Below are positions 23,986-35,528 of a DNA stretch of 64,000 nt, piece by piece. The notes beneath the pieces were generated by a model. The model saw only the letters and a program-made list of their open reading frames with translations. It was not told the origin of the DNA and made no database searches. The stretch spans positions 68,583,514-68,647,513 of the forward strand of contig CM055097.1 in the NCBI GenBank assembly GCA_029204225.1, given 5' to 3'. Source of the DNA: Diphasiastrum complanatum (lineage: Eukaryota > Streptophyta > Lycopodiopsida > Lycopodiales > Lycopodiaceae). The position numbers were made by a program, and so were the translations under genes. Each line of letters begins with the position of its first letter. The stretch's first letter is position 1.

Positions 23986-25299
23986 TCATGATGAGGATGC
24001 TTGATCCTCTCCTTGGCTTTGACTGGGACCTGTGTCTTGGCCTTGGCCCGAGGTGTCTGCTCTTGTATCTTGGGGCCCTTGGTCTTGTCTGTCGGACCCC
24101 TGATCTTGACTGGTTTTCCCTACTACTTGTTGGCCTTGATCTTGGCTCATGCTTGCCTGTGCAGCATCAAAGGGAGGTGGCATTGGAATTGCCACTGGGG
24201 TTGGCTGAGCTTTTTGTTCCATGTATTTCTGACAAGCCTTGAGAGCTTGTTTTGCTTGGGCGAGCTCCTGATTCGCGCTAGTCTGGTACTTATCAAACTC
24301 CGCCTAATAGATGTTTAGGGTTTGGCTGTATACCTGCACTTGATGCCTGAAGAGATTCATCTCTGCTTGAGAGAGTGGCCTTGAGTCAGGTGCAGGTTAA
24401 GCTAACTAGACAAGTTTTTTGCTTTGCAGGGCTTGCACCTCCGCTCCCAGGCGTGTGTTTTCTGCTTCATATATCTGGAGTTGCGCCTGGAGGGGGGCAA
24501 GCCGTTGGGATGCTTCAGACTGAAGCTCTTGCACCTTTGTTGTAGCGTCCGTCAACGCTTTGGAGAGGCTCTGGATATACTGATTGAGGCCATCCTCCTT
24601 TTGTTGCAGCTTCGTGATCTCCTGGTGCCCATCTTGCTCGTGTTGCTGAGCGATTATCAGCTCTTGCTGTAGCTTTGTGATTTCTGCTTGCAACTGAATG
24701 TTGTTGGTTGCCAGATGTAGTACCCGGCTGTCCAATGAGGCTCTGTGGCTGCTATCGCGTCTTGGATATAAGTTCCCAAGGCTTGGTAGGTCGTCATGAT
24801 GTTTGACGGGGCAACCGGTACATTGTGCTAATAGGGGCTTTTTGTGTAGTGGCCCCGACAACCTGTACTGCATCGTTGTCGTCCTCCTCTATGAGCTTCT
24901 CTAGTGATTTCTGGCCATTAGGTGCGGTGGGGTCGGCACGATCTCGCGATGGAAGGAAAATTGTCTATACAAATGCATCATCAGACAATGGTTTATCGCC
25001 CTCGACAACCTTTGATGGAGAAGTGGGAGGTGCGAAAAAAGTAGAAGTGGAAACAGAGAGGAGGACAATTTTTCTAAACGATAGAATGGGTGGCACAGAG
25101 GGAAACTGGAGGGTGATGTGAAGGATGGAGAGTAAAAAAGTGGGTGATGTGCCCTGGCTTGGCGGTGTGAAATTAATGACTTGCATCCAGACCAGGGTGT
25201 CGGGAGACAACTACGAATCTGAAAGATTGAACTGAAGAGGGACGGTGGTGGAAGCAGAGGGGATGGAGGAAGAGATAGTAATGGAAGGGGTGGTAGAAG
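23986..25299 (-). pseudogene. Element E: Pro-rich, coiled-coil and Gln/Asp-rich part of the unidentified protein
   Basis: Upstream of the conserved domain and on the same strand, the protein has a Ser/Pro/Leu-rich stretch (25300-24900). It is followed by about 150 residues of heptad-rich coiled coil (24870-24410: LATNNIQLQAEITKLQQELI, GLNQYIQSLSKALTDATTKV, LQAQLQIYEAENTRLGAEVQ). Next is a Gln/Asp/Gly-rich low-complexity segment (24222-23986: SQDQGSDRQDQGPQDTR). A second copy at 29480-31590 has the same architecture. A multimerising, Gag-like role is possible from the coiled coil, but that is inference. The plus-strand frames here are shadows. The left boundary is element B at 25300. Confidence 0.5.
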
Positions 25300-26118
25300 A
25301 TCACTTTTGAAAATCGTGAACGTGCAGTTAAAATTGATCCTACAACTTGGACTATCAAGCCAGTGGTTAAAAAAGCAGATGACGATTCATCAACAACGGA
25401 TCACACTTGTGATTGACTAGAGAAAAAATTGGGAGTTCACTACGATTCTCAAACGGATACTGTCAATTGGAATGAAGCTCTTGCAACAATTGATTGTACA
25501 GCATGATATATGTGTCAACAAGATATTCAATCATAAATGAGCGAGATTTTCTCGTTAGATCAAACTTTGGATACGCCAATCACGTTTTCACTAAATGTGC
25601 TAAATGTAGCCTAGATATCAACGGAACCTATACCAGATCCCATTGAGGATGATCTCATACCAATGAGCCATGCCTTAACTTATGATGGCAATGCAGAACT
25701 TACGGATGAACAGATTCTACATCATATGGATCCAACCAGATTTGGAGTGCATAATGTTCCTGATGAACCAACAATCAAATCGCCCAAAGCAGTTATATTG
25801 AAGGGAGACAGGATGACAGGTTCGATGACGAAGAAACAAGCAACATTATAATACGGTCTTGAAATGGAAAAATCTCCCTCAAAAGATCGATTTAAAGGAA
25901 GTGCCATCTCTATTGAATAAAGGCAAAGGAAAGTCAAGAATGATCCTTCAAGTCAGATCTCCAGCAAGACATCATCGTCTAGGAATTCTTCACCTGAGAA
26001 GAAAGATTTATCATCTCGAAAGTCATCACCTCCACAATCAATTCCTGCTAAGAAGTCTAAACGAAGATCCAAGACAAGTCCTTTCGAAAAAGAACAAGCA
26101 AATGTAGTCTAGCATGAT
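25300..26118 (+). pseudogene. Element B: protease tail and pol spacer
   Basis: This starts inside the conserved end of the protease (ENRERAVKIDPTTWTIKPVV). It continues through a spacer with MSHALTYDGNAELTDEQILH and HMDPTRFGVHNVPDEP and a Ser/Lys-rich stretch (SRNSSPEKKDLSSRKSSPPQ). Stops at about 25415, 25504, 25532 and 25849 break it. The gag and protease active site are absent because antisense element E DNA adjoins at 25299. Confidence 0.7.
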
Positions 26119-27310
26119 ATGCCAGAGCATTTTAAACGCTATACACTGGATGATGTGGTTATCATGTTACCTAAAGCACATCGTGAACCTGAAGAACACG
26201 TGCCGAAATCTAAAGAGGTTTACGATGGCCCAGCTAGAACGCAACCAATGAATATTGCAGGACCAGGAGAACCAGAAAAGATTGTACAAGTGGGATCACA
26301 ACTTACTCCTGAACAGTATCAAGCACTCCGGTTGCTACTTATTAAGTATCAAGATTGTTTTGCATGGACTTATCAAGATTTGAAGGGTATTCCGACATCA
26401 GTCATTGAACATACCATACCTTTAGTACCTGATGCAGTACCAAAGGTTACAAAGTTCTATCACTGTAATCCTAATGTGGCAGATCTGATAAAGAAAGAAC
26501 TTCAGAGATTACTTGACGCCGATTTCATTTATGAGATCAAGCATACCGAATGGATTTCACCGATTGTCATTGTTCCTAAGAAAAATGGGAAATTGTGAAT
26601 CTGTGTGAATCTCAAAGCATTGAATAAAGTGACATGGAAGGATCACTTTCTGTTACCTTTTACTGAAAGCATTTTGAATCGCCTTGCTAGAGCGGAAGCT
26701 TATAGTTTCCTGGATGGATTTAGTGGTTACAACCAGGTTAAGATTGCATCTGCCGATCGTCACAAAACTGCTTTTGCAACAGAATGGTGCACCTATGCTT
26801 ACAAAGTAATGCCGTTTGGACTCTGTAATGCACCAAGTTCATTCCAAAGAGTAATGCAATTTGCCTTCAAAGATTATCTGCAGAAAATTCTTGAAATTTA
26901 CTTGGACGACTTGGGAGTTCATAGTACAGATACAGACCACTTGGATCGATTGGAGAATGTCTTTGAAAGATGCCGCAAATATCAGATTTTTCTAAATCCA
27001 AAAAAATGCCAGATATGGGTTTCTCACGGAGTGGTGCTTGGACATGTGATATCAAGACATGGTATTGCCATCGATTATTCTAAGATCAAAGTTATTGTGG
27101 AATTGTCACCGCCAGCAACAATTCGAGGAGTTTATGTGTTTATGGGTCATGCGAACTACTATCGAATTTTTATTATCTTCTTTGCGGATTTAGCACGACC
27201 TATATACAAATTAACTATTGTTCCTATTTGGACAGTAGAGGTGTTAGAAGCCTCTGAAAAGTTAAAAAAAAAACATTATCTTCAGCACCAATACTACGTT
27301 CTCCAGATTG
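26119..27310 (+). pseudogene. Element B: reverse transcriptase
   Basis: An open stretch of 159 codons (EHFKRYTLDDVVIMLPKAHR, CFAWTYQDLKGIPTSVIEHT, TEWISPIVIVPKKNG) reaches a single TGA at 26596 that replaces the Arg codon of the KMRIC-like motif. It is followed by 237 codons with AYSFLDGFSGYNQVKIA, VMPFGLCNAPSSFQRVM, the intact catalytic YLDDL, and VYVFMGHANYYRIF. It is the best preserved RT of the family here and covers the site where element A is interrupted. A frameshift near 27270 separates it from RNase H. Confidence 0.88.
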
Positions 27311-27967
27311 GACATTAGAGTTTCATGTTCATACGGATGCCTCAAAATACGCCATTGGATCAGTTTTGACGCAACCAGATGACTATAAGAAGGATTATCC
27401 TATACGATTTGCAAGCAGACAGCTTACAGATCCAGAGAAGAATTATTCAACAACAAAACGTGAAGCGCTAGCCATGATTTTTTCTGTTCAAAAATTTCGT
27501 CACTATCTCATAGAAACGCACTTTGCATTTTATACGGATCATCAACCTTTACTTTACTTGGTAAATAAGACATGTAATACTGGTCAGAAAGGGGAAGCAA
27601 CATTATCTAGTCGATCACATTTCACGAATTGAATCCGCACCAGTTAATACCGAAGTGGATGATGAACTGCCAGATGCTGCGTTGTTCTATGTTGAGGTAG
27701 TACCTGAGTGGGCGGCAGATATTGTTGAGTACCTAATGCTAGGACAACTGAATGACTCTTTGACAAAAGTACAGAAAAGACAATTGATTCATAAGACTCA
27801 ATCTTATCAATTAATTGCAGGACAATTGTATCGTCGTGGATCAGATAATATTTTACGAAGATGTGTTTTACCGCATGAAGTACCAGATCTAATCATGTTT
27901 TCACATGATGGCATGGGTGGAGGACACTTCTCTACAGATATTACTGTGCGCAAACTTTTGCAATCCA
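27301..27967 (+). pseudogene. Element B: RNase H and connector to integrase
   Basis: FHVHTDASKYAIGSVLTQ holds the first catalytic Asp. IRFASRQLTDPEKNYSTTKR, EALAMIFSVQKFRHYL and FYTDHQPLLYLVNKTCNTG follow. A deletion of about 100 bases then removes the C-terminal helix region (after 27585). The connector DDELPDAALFYVEVVPEWAA and HDGMGGGHFSTDITVRKLL leads to where integrase should begin. At about 27965 the sequence switches abruptly to an unrelated ORF, so integrase is missing. Confidence 0.8.
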
Positions 27968-28692
27968 AGCAGCATCCACATGAGTCCTCGCGTGGTGGAT
28001 GGGTTCTCAAATTTAAGACCTCCGAGATCGAGGCCGGCAAAGAATTGGACAAAATACCTGCACTGGGAGAGCAGTCGGCATGGAGAATCACGGTTTTTGA
28101 GAAAACTCTGGAATCAATTAGGAGTTACATTGCCAGCCCTCGCCAGTTGCGGGTAGATCCTTATTACGTGCCAATGCCGCAAAGACAAAAATGGAAAGAT
28201 TTGGGATTGGCTATGGATAAAATCGCCATCCATACGCCCAATTGGCCAATCATCCACCAGTCTTACAACAAGAATATTTTAGTGGATTTCCACCGGGCCT
28301 TACAAGCATATCAGAGAGAGTATCTCCACTCTCCGGATCCAACGGTGCGATAATCGGCAATGTTTGCAAAAGATTTAACTCTGTTGGCGTCAGTGGCAAC
28401 CAAATGGGACGATTGCCTTCCTACCCTGGCATTTGATCCAAATAAGTCGATGGCCTCAGAGCAAATCAAAGATCAGCTGCCAATTGCTTGACTATATTTT
28501 CGTGCGGCTATGATGGGAGGCTCTTGGGAATCCCGCTTCACCTCATGGACAACTTCCAAGTGGATTGCCGAAGCCCACCGTTGTTTCCTGCCGCATAATT
28601 TGGATTTCAATACTGCACGCCTTGACTTTATGGAAAAGGTGCCATATCATTTAATTAAGGTTCGGCACGAAGCCAATAAAAGTCCCCAATAA
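27968..28692 (+). pseudogene. Unidentified 3'-terminal ORF before the family-2 LTR
   Basis: It is open in frame with the connector of element B from about 27968, with one TAA/TGA break at 28351 and another near 28490. Words in order: PHESSRGGWVLKF, GKELDKIPALGEQSAWR, FEKTLESIRSYIASPRQLRV, QKWKDLGLAMDKIAIHTPNW, FHRALQAYQREYLHSPDPTV, FAKDLTLLASVATKWDDCLP, WESRFTSWTTSKWIAEAHRC, DFMEKVPYHLIKVRHEANKS. It is homologous to element E's C-terminal domain at 23141-23985. About 240 residues remain. It sits directly before a polypurine tract and 3' LTR, so it is part of a retroelement. Function unknown. Base composition is more GC-rich than the neighbouring pol. Confidence 0.55.
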
Positions 28693-28726
28693 CTGCATAT
28701 TGCAGCTGTCATGGCACCGCCACCAG

Positions 28727-28742
28727 TTTTGGTGGGGGATAC
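28727..28742 (+). other. Polypurine tract
   Basis: TTTTGGTGGGGGATAC lies immediately before the TG of the LTR. A G-rich purine run at this place primes plus-strand DNA synthesis in LTR retrotransposons. Confidence 0.7.
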
Positions 28743-29478
28743 TGTTGGAGGGTTTGTGGATCCCAAAGCAACTCTAACCCTAGTTAATAAGTGAGAGGAA
28801 TTTGGCACCCTGCGTGTGTAAGTCCAACTCAATGATCACATAGTTATTTGATTAGTTAGAATGTTAATAAAAGGACTTTAGGCCTTTTTGCCGAACTTTT
28901 AATGTCGCAGGGCCTAAATGTCAAGTTAGTGAATAAAGTTGGGTTTCCCTCCAATTTTGATACCACACTTTTTTAAATTTGAATAAAAAGAGAGGCAAGA
29001 CTGGACCAATAGGATTCAGAGGCCAGGGTCCTCCTCTCTACTATAAGAAGGGACCAACTCGAGTTGTTCCTCATGTTCATTTCCTCATTTCAATAAAGCA
29101 GATTGGTTCTCTTTAGAAATGGATTGATGAATGTCCTTGCTCTTCCTCTCTTTTCCTCCATTTCTCATGCTTTCTTTGGATTTTGCTAATTGTTGGATTT
29201 GATCATTATTGGGATTGCTATTTCTTATGCTTTTTTTGAGAGAAAGGGAGAGAGAGAAGAGTAAGTTTCTATCATTGTTGTGGATTTAGAGTTCATGGAA
29301 GTAGGGTTAATGGATGTAGTGTTAATGCTTAGTGTTAGATCCTCCATTCATGTTGAAATCTGAACTATACTATCGCTCTCATGGGAACGAACCTACGCGT
29401 GACAACTAACTCTGTCTCTTTGATGCTAGATTGACTAGATCTTGGATTCAGGTTGGGCAAGGAAAGAAACCCACTACA
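28743..29478 (+). repeat. 3' LTR of element B (LTR family 2)
   Basis: It starts TGTTGGAGGGTTTGTGG and ends CCCACTACA. It contains a CCAATAGG box and CTACTATAAG near 29037. It is very similar to the reverse complement of 14313-15064. The 736-base length shows it is full. It is joined at 29479 to antisense E-like sequence, probably its target. Confidence 0.9.
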
Positions 29479-29479
29479 T

Positions 29480-31590
29480 AGGGACAGCCCTCCAGTCTCT
29501 AAACATATTCCTATCAAACGCCCCATGACAGAGCTCTCTCATATAATAGGATCTCCTTCCCCTTAACATCCTCAACTATAGCCTCTGACGCATCAATGTC
29601 ATAGCATAATATCGGATCGCCTCTAGTAGGTGGGGCATTGTAACCAGGTGGTGAGGCCGACAACAAAACGGAACTGAGGACTCTCGAAAACATCACAGAA
29701 ATAGGCAAAGTCCTTAAGCTGGACAAAGCCGGTAAGGATGACAAAAACAATCATATTTTTATTTGCCTCTCATGCAATCTGATAGATATGAATGAGATCG
29801 GAAGTAAAGGGGGGGGAAGCCGAGAATGGTAGAGAAAAATAATAAAAAATTAATCTAATAAGATAATGAAAAATAAAAGATAAATTGTCATCTAGAGCAG
29901 TGGAAAACTCTAGAACGGCGGTGAATTACTTTTTCAAGATTTTCAATTGGAGATCAGTAGCCTAGAGGGCTTGCTCGTCTTCTTGGAGCGTGGCACGTAA
30001 GGTTGCCAATTCTATGTCCTTTGTGGTGAGCACAACTTCGTGAAGTTTGCGCTGATTCCGATATATTTGTAGCGCTTGGGCAGATTGATCTTTGTAGTAC
30101 TCGGCTCATTTCTTTTGGAGTTTCTGGATGGCCGGTGTCTCTTCTTCTGCCATGGCTACCATCTGGTCTAGTGTAGATTGAATGGCCTACACTTGATGAT
30201 CTGCTTGCTGGACTTTGAGCTCCAGGGCCGCCTGTTGAATTGCAAAATTGGCCTAGGCTCTCTGCATCTCCGTCTTCTCTTTTGAAACACTACGCTCCAG
30301 GATGCAGACGTAGTCCTTAAGCGATCTCTCGTTGGCTTTGAGATATTCATGCTCCTACTCGAGTGTCATCGTTTTCAGCACCAAGTGTTGGTGGTCAGAT
30401 TGGTACGTTTGTCGTGCGATCTTTTCCTAGAGGAGCTTAGCCTGAAGTTTGGACACGAGTTGAACGTGTTGCGGAGCCGCGAGTTGTGCTTTTTGAACTA
30501 GTCCTTGTGTTGCTGGACCTGTACCTGGCCCTCAGCTCTTTCTTTTTCATTCTCTCTTTACAATTGCACGACCTGATCAGTCAAGGCCTGCGGCATTTGC
30601 CCTGCCACCAATTGGGCGCAAGACTGCTCAGTAGCTCGTTCATCGAACATCTGGTGGAATTGTTGCTGGAGGTCCGTTAAGACAGTCCAATATCCTAGTG
30701 CCTGAGTGTCCCAGCTGGACAAAGGTGGCAAAGTTAGGATGGGGGTGAAAGCGGTGTGGTGACGGAGATGGTGGTGATAGGTGGAAATGTAGAGGAGATG
30801 GCGGTGACGATAGAGGTGACAATGGAGGAGGTTGTGGAGGTGATAGCGGGAATGAGTATGGGGCGAACAGGAGAAGAGGTGAATGGAACAGTGACCTTGA
30901 GGGGGGATGACGTGACAATGGCGAGAGTGGTGACGGGTGAAGAAACGATGGTTGCAACAATGGAGGAGATGGGGGAAGAGGCAGTTAGACGGATAGGGCT
31001 ACGAATGGCTGATGTAATTTGAAGAGTGGGAGAGGAACGATGGTTGCGACAATGGAGGAGATGGGAGAAGAGACAACTGGACATATAGGGCTACAAATGG
31101 GAAATGTAATTTGAAAAGTGGGGGAGGAATGGTTAGGGGACGTGATGTTGAGAAGGGGAGAAGATTGGGTAGGGCTCCTTGGTATACCTATGATGTCTCA
31201 TCAAGGGTGACACTAATAATTTCTGCGTGATATGTTTCTCACTTATGGATAGCAATCAACTGTCGTTGCACATGCATTTTGTGATTTTCCCAAGTTACCC
31301 CATAGGTCATCCACCCTTCGTCCACTAATACTACATATGACCTAAGTAACTCTACTTGGTCATTTTTCTGCTCAATCTAAACCCATGCACAGTTTTTCTT
31401 GGTTCTTTGTACCAGGTGCCGTCTCTACGGGATGCTAGGGTTGGTGGGTCGTAGGGTAATGATTTTCAACTCAGGGCTCTGGGTTTCACCTTTACCCTAG
31501 GTTTCATACAGAACCCCATTCTCTAACATGTCCTGTCACTCTATGAAAAATTTCTAGTAGTACTTGGCATCACTGCCTAACTCCCTGCTA
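29480..31590 (-). pseudogene. Second E-like unidentified protein (Pro/Ser-rich plus coiled coil)
   Basis: Read right to left: an open region with LRSYVVLVDEGWMTYGVTWE near 31350, then a Ser/Thr/Pro-rich low-complexity stretch (31080-30640), then a coiled coil (about 30690-29940: YLKANERSLKDYV, QQAALELKVQQAD, ATLRATLQEDEQ). Stops are frequent. The order is the same as in element E at 23986-25299, so this is a diverged copy of the same protein. Its upstream part continues at 34978-35470 beyond an inserted Copia element. The C-terminal conserved domain is not clearly seen; the copy ends at the LTR of element B. Confidence 0.45.
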
Positions 31591-31591
31591 G

Positions 31592-32048
31592 TAGATCAAA
31601 ATCACTCTTGATCTCCAAATTACGTAAAACCAAAATGAGAAGTACAATGACACTAGTAGATCCATGATCTAATCCAAGCTCAAACATTATTAGCCCTCGT
31701 ATTTACAACTTCTTGCTCCTATTGGACCATTGATCTATCCACCTCTTGATTCTATTGGACCATTCTCAAGCATATCTAAAATCCTATTGGACCATTCATG
31801 GTTCCACCTCTAGATTCTATTGGACCATTTTGAACTTCATCAAACTAAATCAAAACACTTGTCAACAATCTATTTAGCTCGAGTTTCACCTCCTACACTA
31901 CTTTGGCTCAATAGTGGCATTACATGTGGAATTGATCAATTTGCCATCTATGCCAATTTTGACCCTATCAACATTCTACACCAAGATGCTTGACATAGAA
32001 AAGTGTAAGACCCCTACAACTAACATAGTTAACCTTGCGTTTTTCACA
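31592..32048 (-). repeat. 3' LTR of Copia element F (truncated)
   Basis: On the minus strand it begins TGTGAAAAACGCAAGG at 32048. It matches the LTR at 34532-34977 over about 31830-32048 and again near 31597-31630. Between these it carries about 230 bases with repeated CCTATTGGACCATT words that the other LTR lacks. The end with CACAC..CA is missing, so the right portion of the LTR is lost. Confidence 0.65.
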
Positions 32049-32099
32049 CTCCTAAAAAGTTATCTATTAAAGTTTAAACATTGATCTTGATATAACTCC

Positions 32100-33776
32100 A
32101 AGATTAAATCTATGCTTGATGATGGCACTTTTGCTCAAAGGCTTGGTGAGTAGATCAGTAATACAAGAGGATGTGTTGATATGCTCCAAATAGATTTCTC
32201 CTCCAATAAGCTTTTCTCTCACAAAGTGGCACTTCTATGTGTTTGCTCCTTGCATGAAATATGGGATTATTGGCAAAAGCTTGGGCTGAGATGTTGTCAC
32301 ACTTGATCATTGGTATATCATCATCTTTGATGCACTTTAGCTCCAATAACAATCTCTTGATCCAAAGCACTTCTTTGGTAGTTGTGGTGAGTGCTTTGTA
32401 CTTGGCCTCACATGAAGAAAGGGCTAGAGTATCTTGCTTTTTGGAAAGCTAAAATATTAGATTGCCTCCAAGAAATATAGTGTATGCACTAATAGACTTT
32501 CGATCCATCTTATCACTTGCAAAGTCAGAATCCGAGTAGCCAACAATAGATAAATCCTCACTTTTATAAAGTAGACCATAATCACAAGATGAAGATATAT
32601 ATTCTAGAATCCTCTTGGCCATCTTCCAATGATGAATCTTAGGATCTTGCATAAATTGCTTAGTAAGAGAAAGAACTTTAGAAGATGCAAGCTTTAAGAG
32701 AATATTCCCAATTCCTTCAATTGGACATCGTAATCATTTGTAGTGTATATTGATTTCTTCTCCATCATAAGGTGAAATAGAAGACAAAGAGTCCTTGGAG
32801 CTACACATATGTGAAGAGGTTCCACTATCAATATACCATAGTCCATCCTTCTTGAAAAGAGAGGATGAGAACCTAGAGACCATAAGAGATCTCTCTCCAA
32901 TAGTGTCTTTCTTCTCATTGGTGATGTTGGCTTGCTTGAGTTGATTCTTCTTCTTGAAGCAATTGGTGGCATAATGGCCTTTCTTGCCACAATAAAAGCA
33001 CTTGATCTTCTTCTTCTTGAGCTTAGATATAGAATAACTCGAGGAGTCATCCTCCTTCTCATCTTTGTCTTTGGCTTTGGCTTTGTCCTTGTTTGAGGAT
33101 TGTTGATATTGGCTCTTGCTCCTCTCTTTGTGCTTGTCCTTGACAAATAAAGCTTTGCCATCATTATGATTGAGAGAAAGCTTGTCCATCCTCAAGGGTT
33201 TGTACTCTTGTCTTGATTCTTCAGATATAAGCCACTTTGAAGAGCCTCCAAACTTGGTAGCTCCTTCTTAATGGCATAGGATTGGACAAAGTTGTCGAAT
33301 TCATTTCTCAAGCCATTGAGAATGACTTGGACTAGCTCACTTTGATTGATTAAATCACCAATGAATGCAAGCTTCCTATGAATATCTTTGACTCTCAAAA
33401 CATAATTAGATGCACTCTCATCACTCTTTTGACTACTTTGAAAGATTTGATTTCTAAGAGTGAGAAGCCTAGAGGTGCTCTTAGCCTCATAGATAGTCTT
33501 GAGAAAATTTCAAGCTTCTTTGGTTGTAGTGCAAGTACCTATCTCCCTCAATATCTCATTAGAGACATTCATCTTGATGTAGTGGAGAGCCAACCTAGCT
33601 CTCTTCTTGTATTTTAAAACCTCTTGAAGAACTTGTAGCTCTTCTTCAAGGCCAAGAACAATGTCCATCACATCTTGAAGTATCAAGATGGACTCCATCC
33701 TCAACTTCCATATTGAATAATTGGAAGTGGACAATCTCTCACTTGGTTCCAACAAGAATGAATCCATTGAAGCCAT
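32100..33776 (-). pseudogene. Copia element F: gag, protease and RNase H, lacking integrase and RT
   Basis: Read right to left: gag start (RLSTSNYSIWKLRMESILIL), UBN2 domain (LVQVILNGLRNEFDNFVQSY), a Lys/Asp-rich stretch, an intact CCHC knuckle (CFYCGKKGHYATNC) and the protease site WYIDSGTSSHMC. Then, after about 32700, the sequence jumps to the C-terminal RNase H part (KMAKRILEYISSSCDYGLLY, VGYSDSDFASDKMDRKSISA, MLWIKRLLLELK, FHARSKHIEVP). About 2.5 kb that should hold integrase and RT is missing. A frameshift lies near 33400. The gag and protease part is open over 150 codons. The deletion could have been made by template switching, giving a non-autonomous derivative. Confidence 0.82.
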
Positions 33777-34518
33777 CTAAAGTGAAATGAACTCAAATGA
33801 TGAACAAAAAATGTTGCTACACACTCACAATAGGATCCAATAATAATGTGCTATCACCTCCTATGCAAGGTCTTGCAACAAACTGTGAGATGATTCTCAC
33901 TAGCTATACCAATCTCTCCAAAACTAGATCTACTTCACATCAAATGATGGAGTATGGGAAAAGTTAGGATCAAATAATCTTAGCACGTGTGAAATACACC
34001 TAGAAGTTAAATTTCACTCAAATACAATGATATTGCATGAAACAAAATGGCTAAGATCTCAAAACAGTGCCTAGATCTCAAATAGATAAGATTGAAAAGC
34101 ATTCAACTGTGATTTGGGATCAAACAAGCAATCTCTTGACCAAACCAAATGTGCCCACCCAGGCCTAGGTGCCCTACCTAACCCTCTTCAAAAGCTTATA
34201 ACTTTTGATTGTCTAACCAAATGGAATGAAACTGATTGCTTCAAAAACTAGACAACTGTAGCTTTCAAACAAGCTACCTAGCAAGATTTTTGGATCAAAC
34301 ATGAAAGAGAACTCTCAAACTGAAATTGGATGTTCCTCACAAGTGTCTGAGCACCTGATTCCGTATAGTACCAGGTCAGACCCAATCAATGCCCTATTGA
34401 TCTCCTTTGATCCAAGATTGAACAAGATAGCTAGGAAAATGGATCTTGACAATTTCTAGCTCAATATTGGTGGAAAACTTTTATACTAATGATTGGAAAT
34501 GCATGGTAGCCTTAGGTA

Positions 34519-34531
34519 GGCTCTGATACCA
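34519..34531 (-). other. Primer-binding site, initiator tRNA-Met type
   Basis: The reverse complement TGGTATCAGAGCC is the standard Copia primer-binding site. It starts directly inside the LTR end at 34532. The leader of element F (33777-34518) to its left holds no gene. Confidence 0.9.
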
Positions 34532-34977
34532 TGTGAATTTCACACGTGTGGAGTGCCCACCACATGTGATTATGATCTCCTAAGGTGTGTGGATGCACGA
34601 TGATCAAGACTATATCGAGATTCAAGATCTACCTTCAACTCAAATGGCAAAAACACACTACTACATGCATTAACTCACTTCCAAAGTACATACACACGTG
34701 TGGGAAGTGTTGCAAAATAAAAACTAAGTACAAAAACATCTTGCTCTCGGGTAGCTCTTGGGTAGAGAGAGAATGCTAGAAAACACTTAATCTCAAAATT
34801 ACTCTTGATCTCCAAATTACTTAGAACCAAAGCTCAATAGTGGCATTACATATGAAATTAATCAATTTGCCATCTATGCCAATTTTGGCCCTATCAACAT
34901 TCTACACCAAGATGCTTGACATAGAAAAGTGTAAGACCCCTACAACTAACATAGATAACCTTTTTGCATTTTTCATA
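34532..34977 (-). repeat. 5' LTR of Copia element F
   Basis: On the minus strand it starts TATGAAAAATG (TGTG in the partner, one transition) and ends CACGTGTGAAATTCACA beside the primer-binding site. It is 446 bases long. It is shorter in the middle than the partner LTR at 31592-32048. Confidence 0.8.
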
Positions 34978-35470
34978 GGACATTGGTGTGGTCCTTTTTT
35001 GCCTCCTTGATATGGAAAGGGACTTCTAGACCAGAATGCTCGTGTGCATTCTGTCCGGTTTCACGGATGAAGTACAGTAATCTCGGATTCACTAGGGAGC
35101 GAGGGGAAGCGGTAGGCCGTTGATCATTCTCACCTTCGGGCTGACATTGGTAGTCCTCTTGGGTTGCCTCTTTGGCTTGGTCTAAGATGATGGCCGCGCA
35201 AAAGCGAAGGAAGTGATAAAGACTTATGAGCAATCAGTTGTTGTCGTGCTTCCGCCAAATGCTACAATCTCATCCCTACTAGATAAGACTGAATCACCAC
35301 AACATTAACTCTTGATCGTCGAATGAAATCAAAACTCTTCGTCGTGGTCATCATAGTGAAAAATTTTCGATTCACAAAAGCACAAGAAAATAGAATGTTG
35401 AGAATTGTGAATAGAAAACAAGAATCCAGACCACAATTTGCAAAGTGCAAAACTATCACACAAAAAACCT
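34978..35470 (-). pseudogene. N-terminal part of the second E-like protein
   Basis: Read right to left it starts with MMTTTKSFDFIRRSRV near 35365 after an AT-rich leader, shifts frame, and continues CAAIILDQAKEATQEDYQCQ and VPFHIKEAKKDHTNVL until the Copia LTR at 34977. The reading then appears to resume beyond the Copia element at 31590. No family is recognised. It may be the start of the E-type protein, whose beginning is not seen in element E itself. Confidence 0.35.
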
Positions 35471-35528
35471 TCTAATCCATTCTTAACCCTACACACACTA
35501 AAATGAATAACAGCACAACATCAAATAA

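Noticed and set aside
23979-24672. Plus-strand open frames rich in Leu/Cys at 23979-24318 and 24424-24672
   Set aside because: They are antisense shadows of the coiled-coil and Gln/Asp-rich protein of element E.
30734-31084. Frames rich in Ser/Thr/Pro (minus) or Val/Met/Glu (plus) as independent genes
   Set aside because: Low-complexity GGTGACGATGG-type repeats open both strands. The minus one is kept only as part of the E-like protein.
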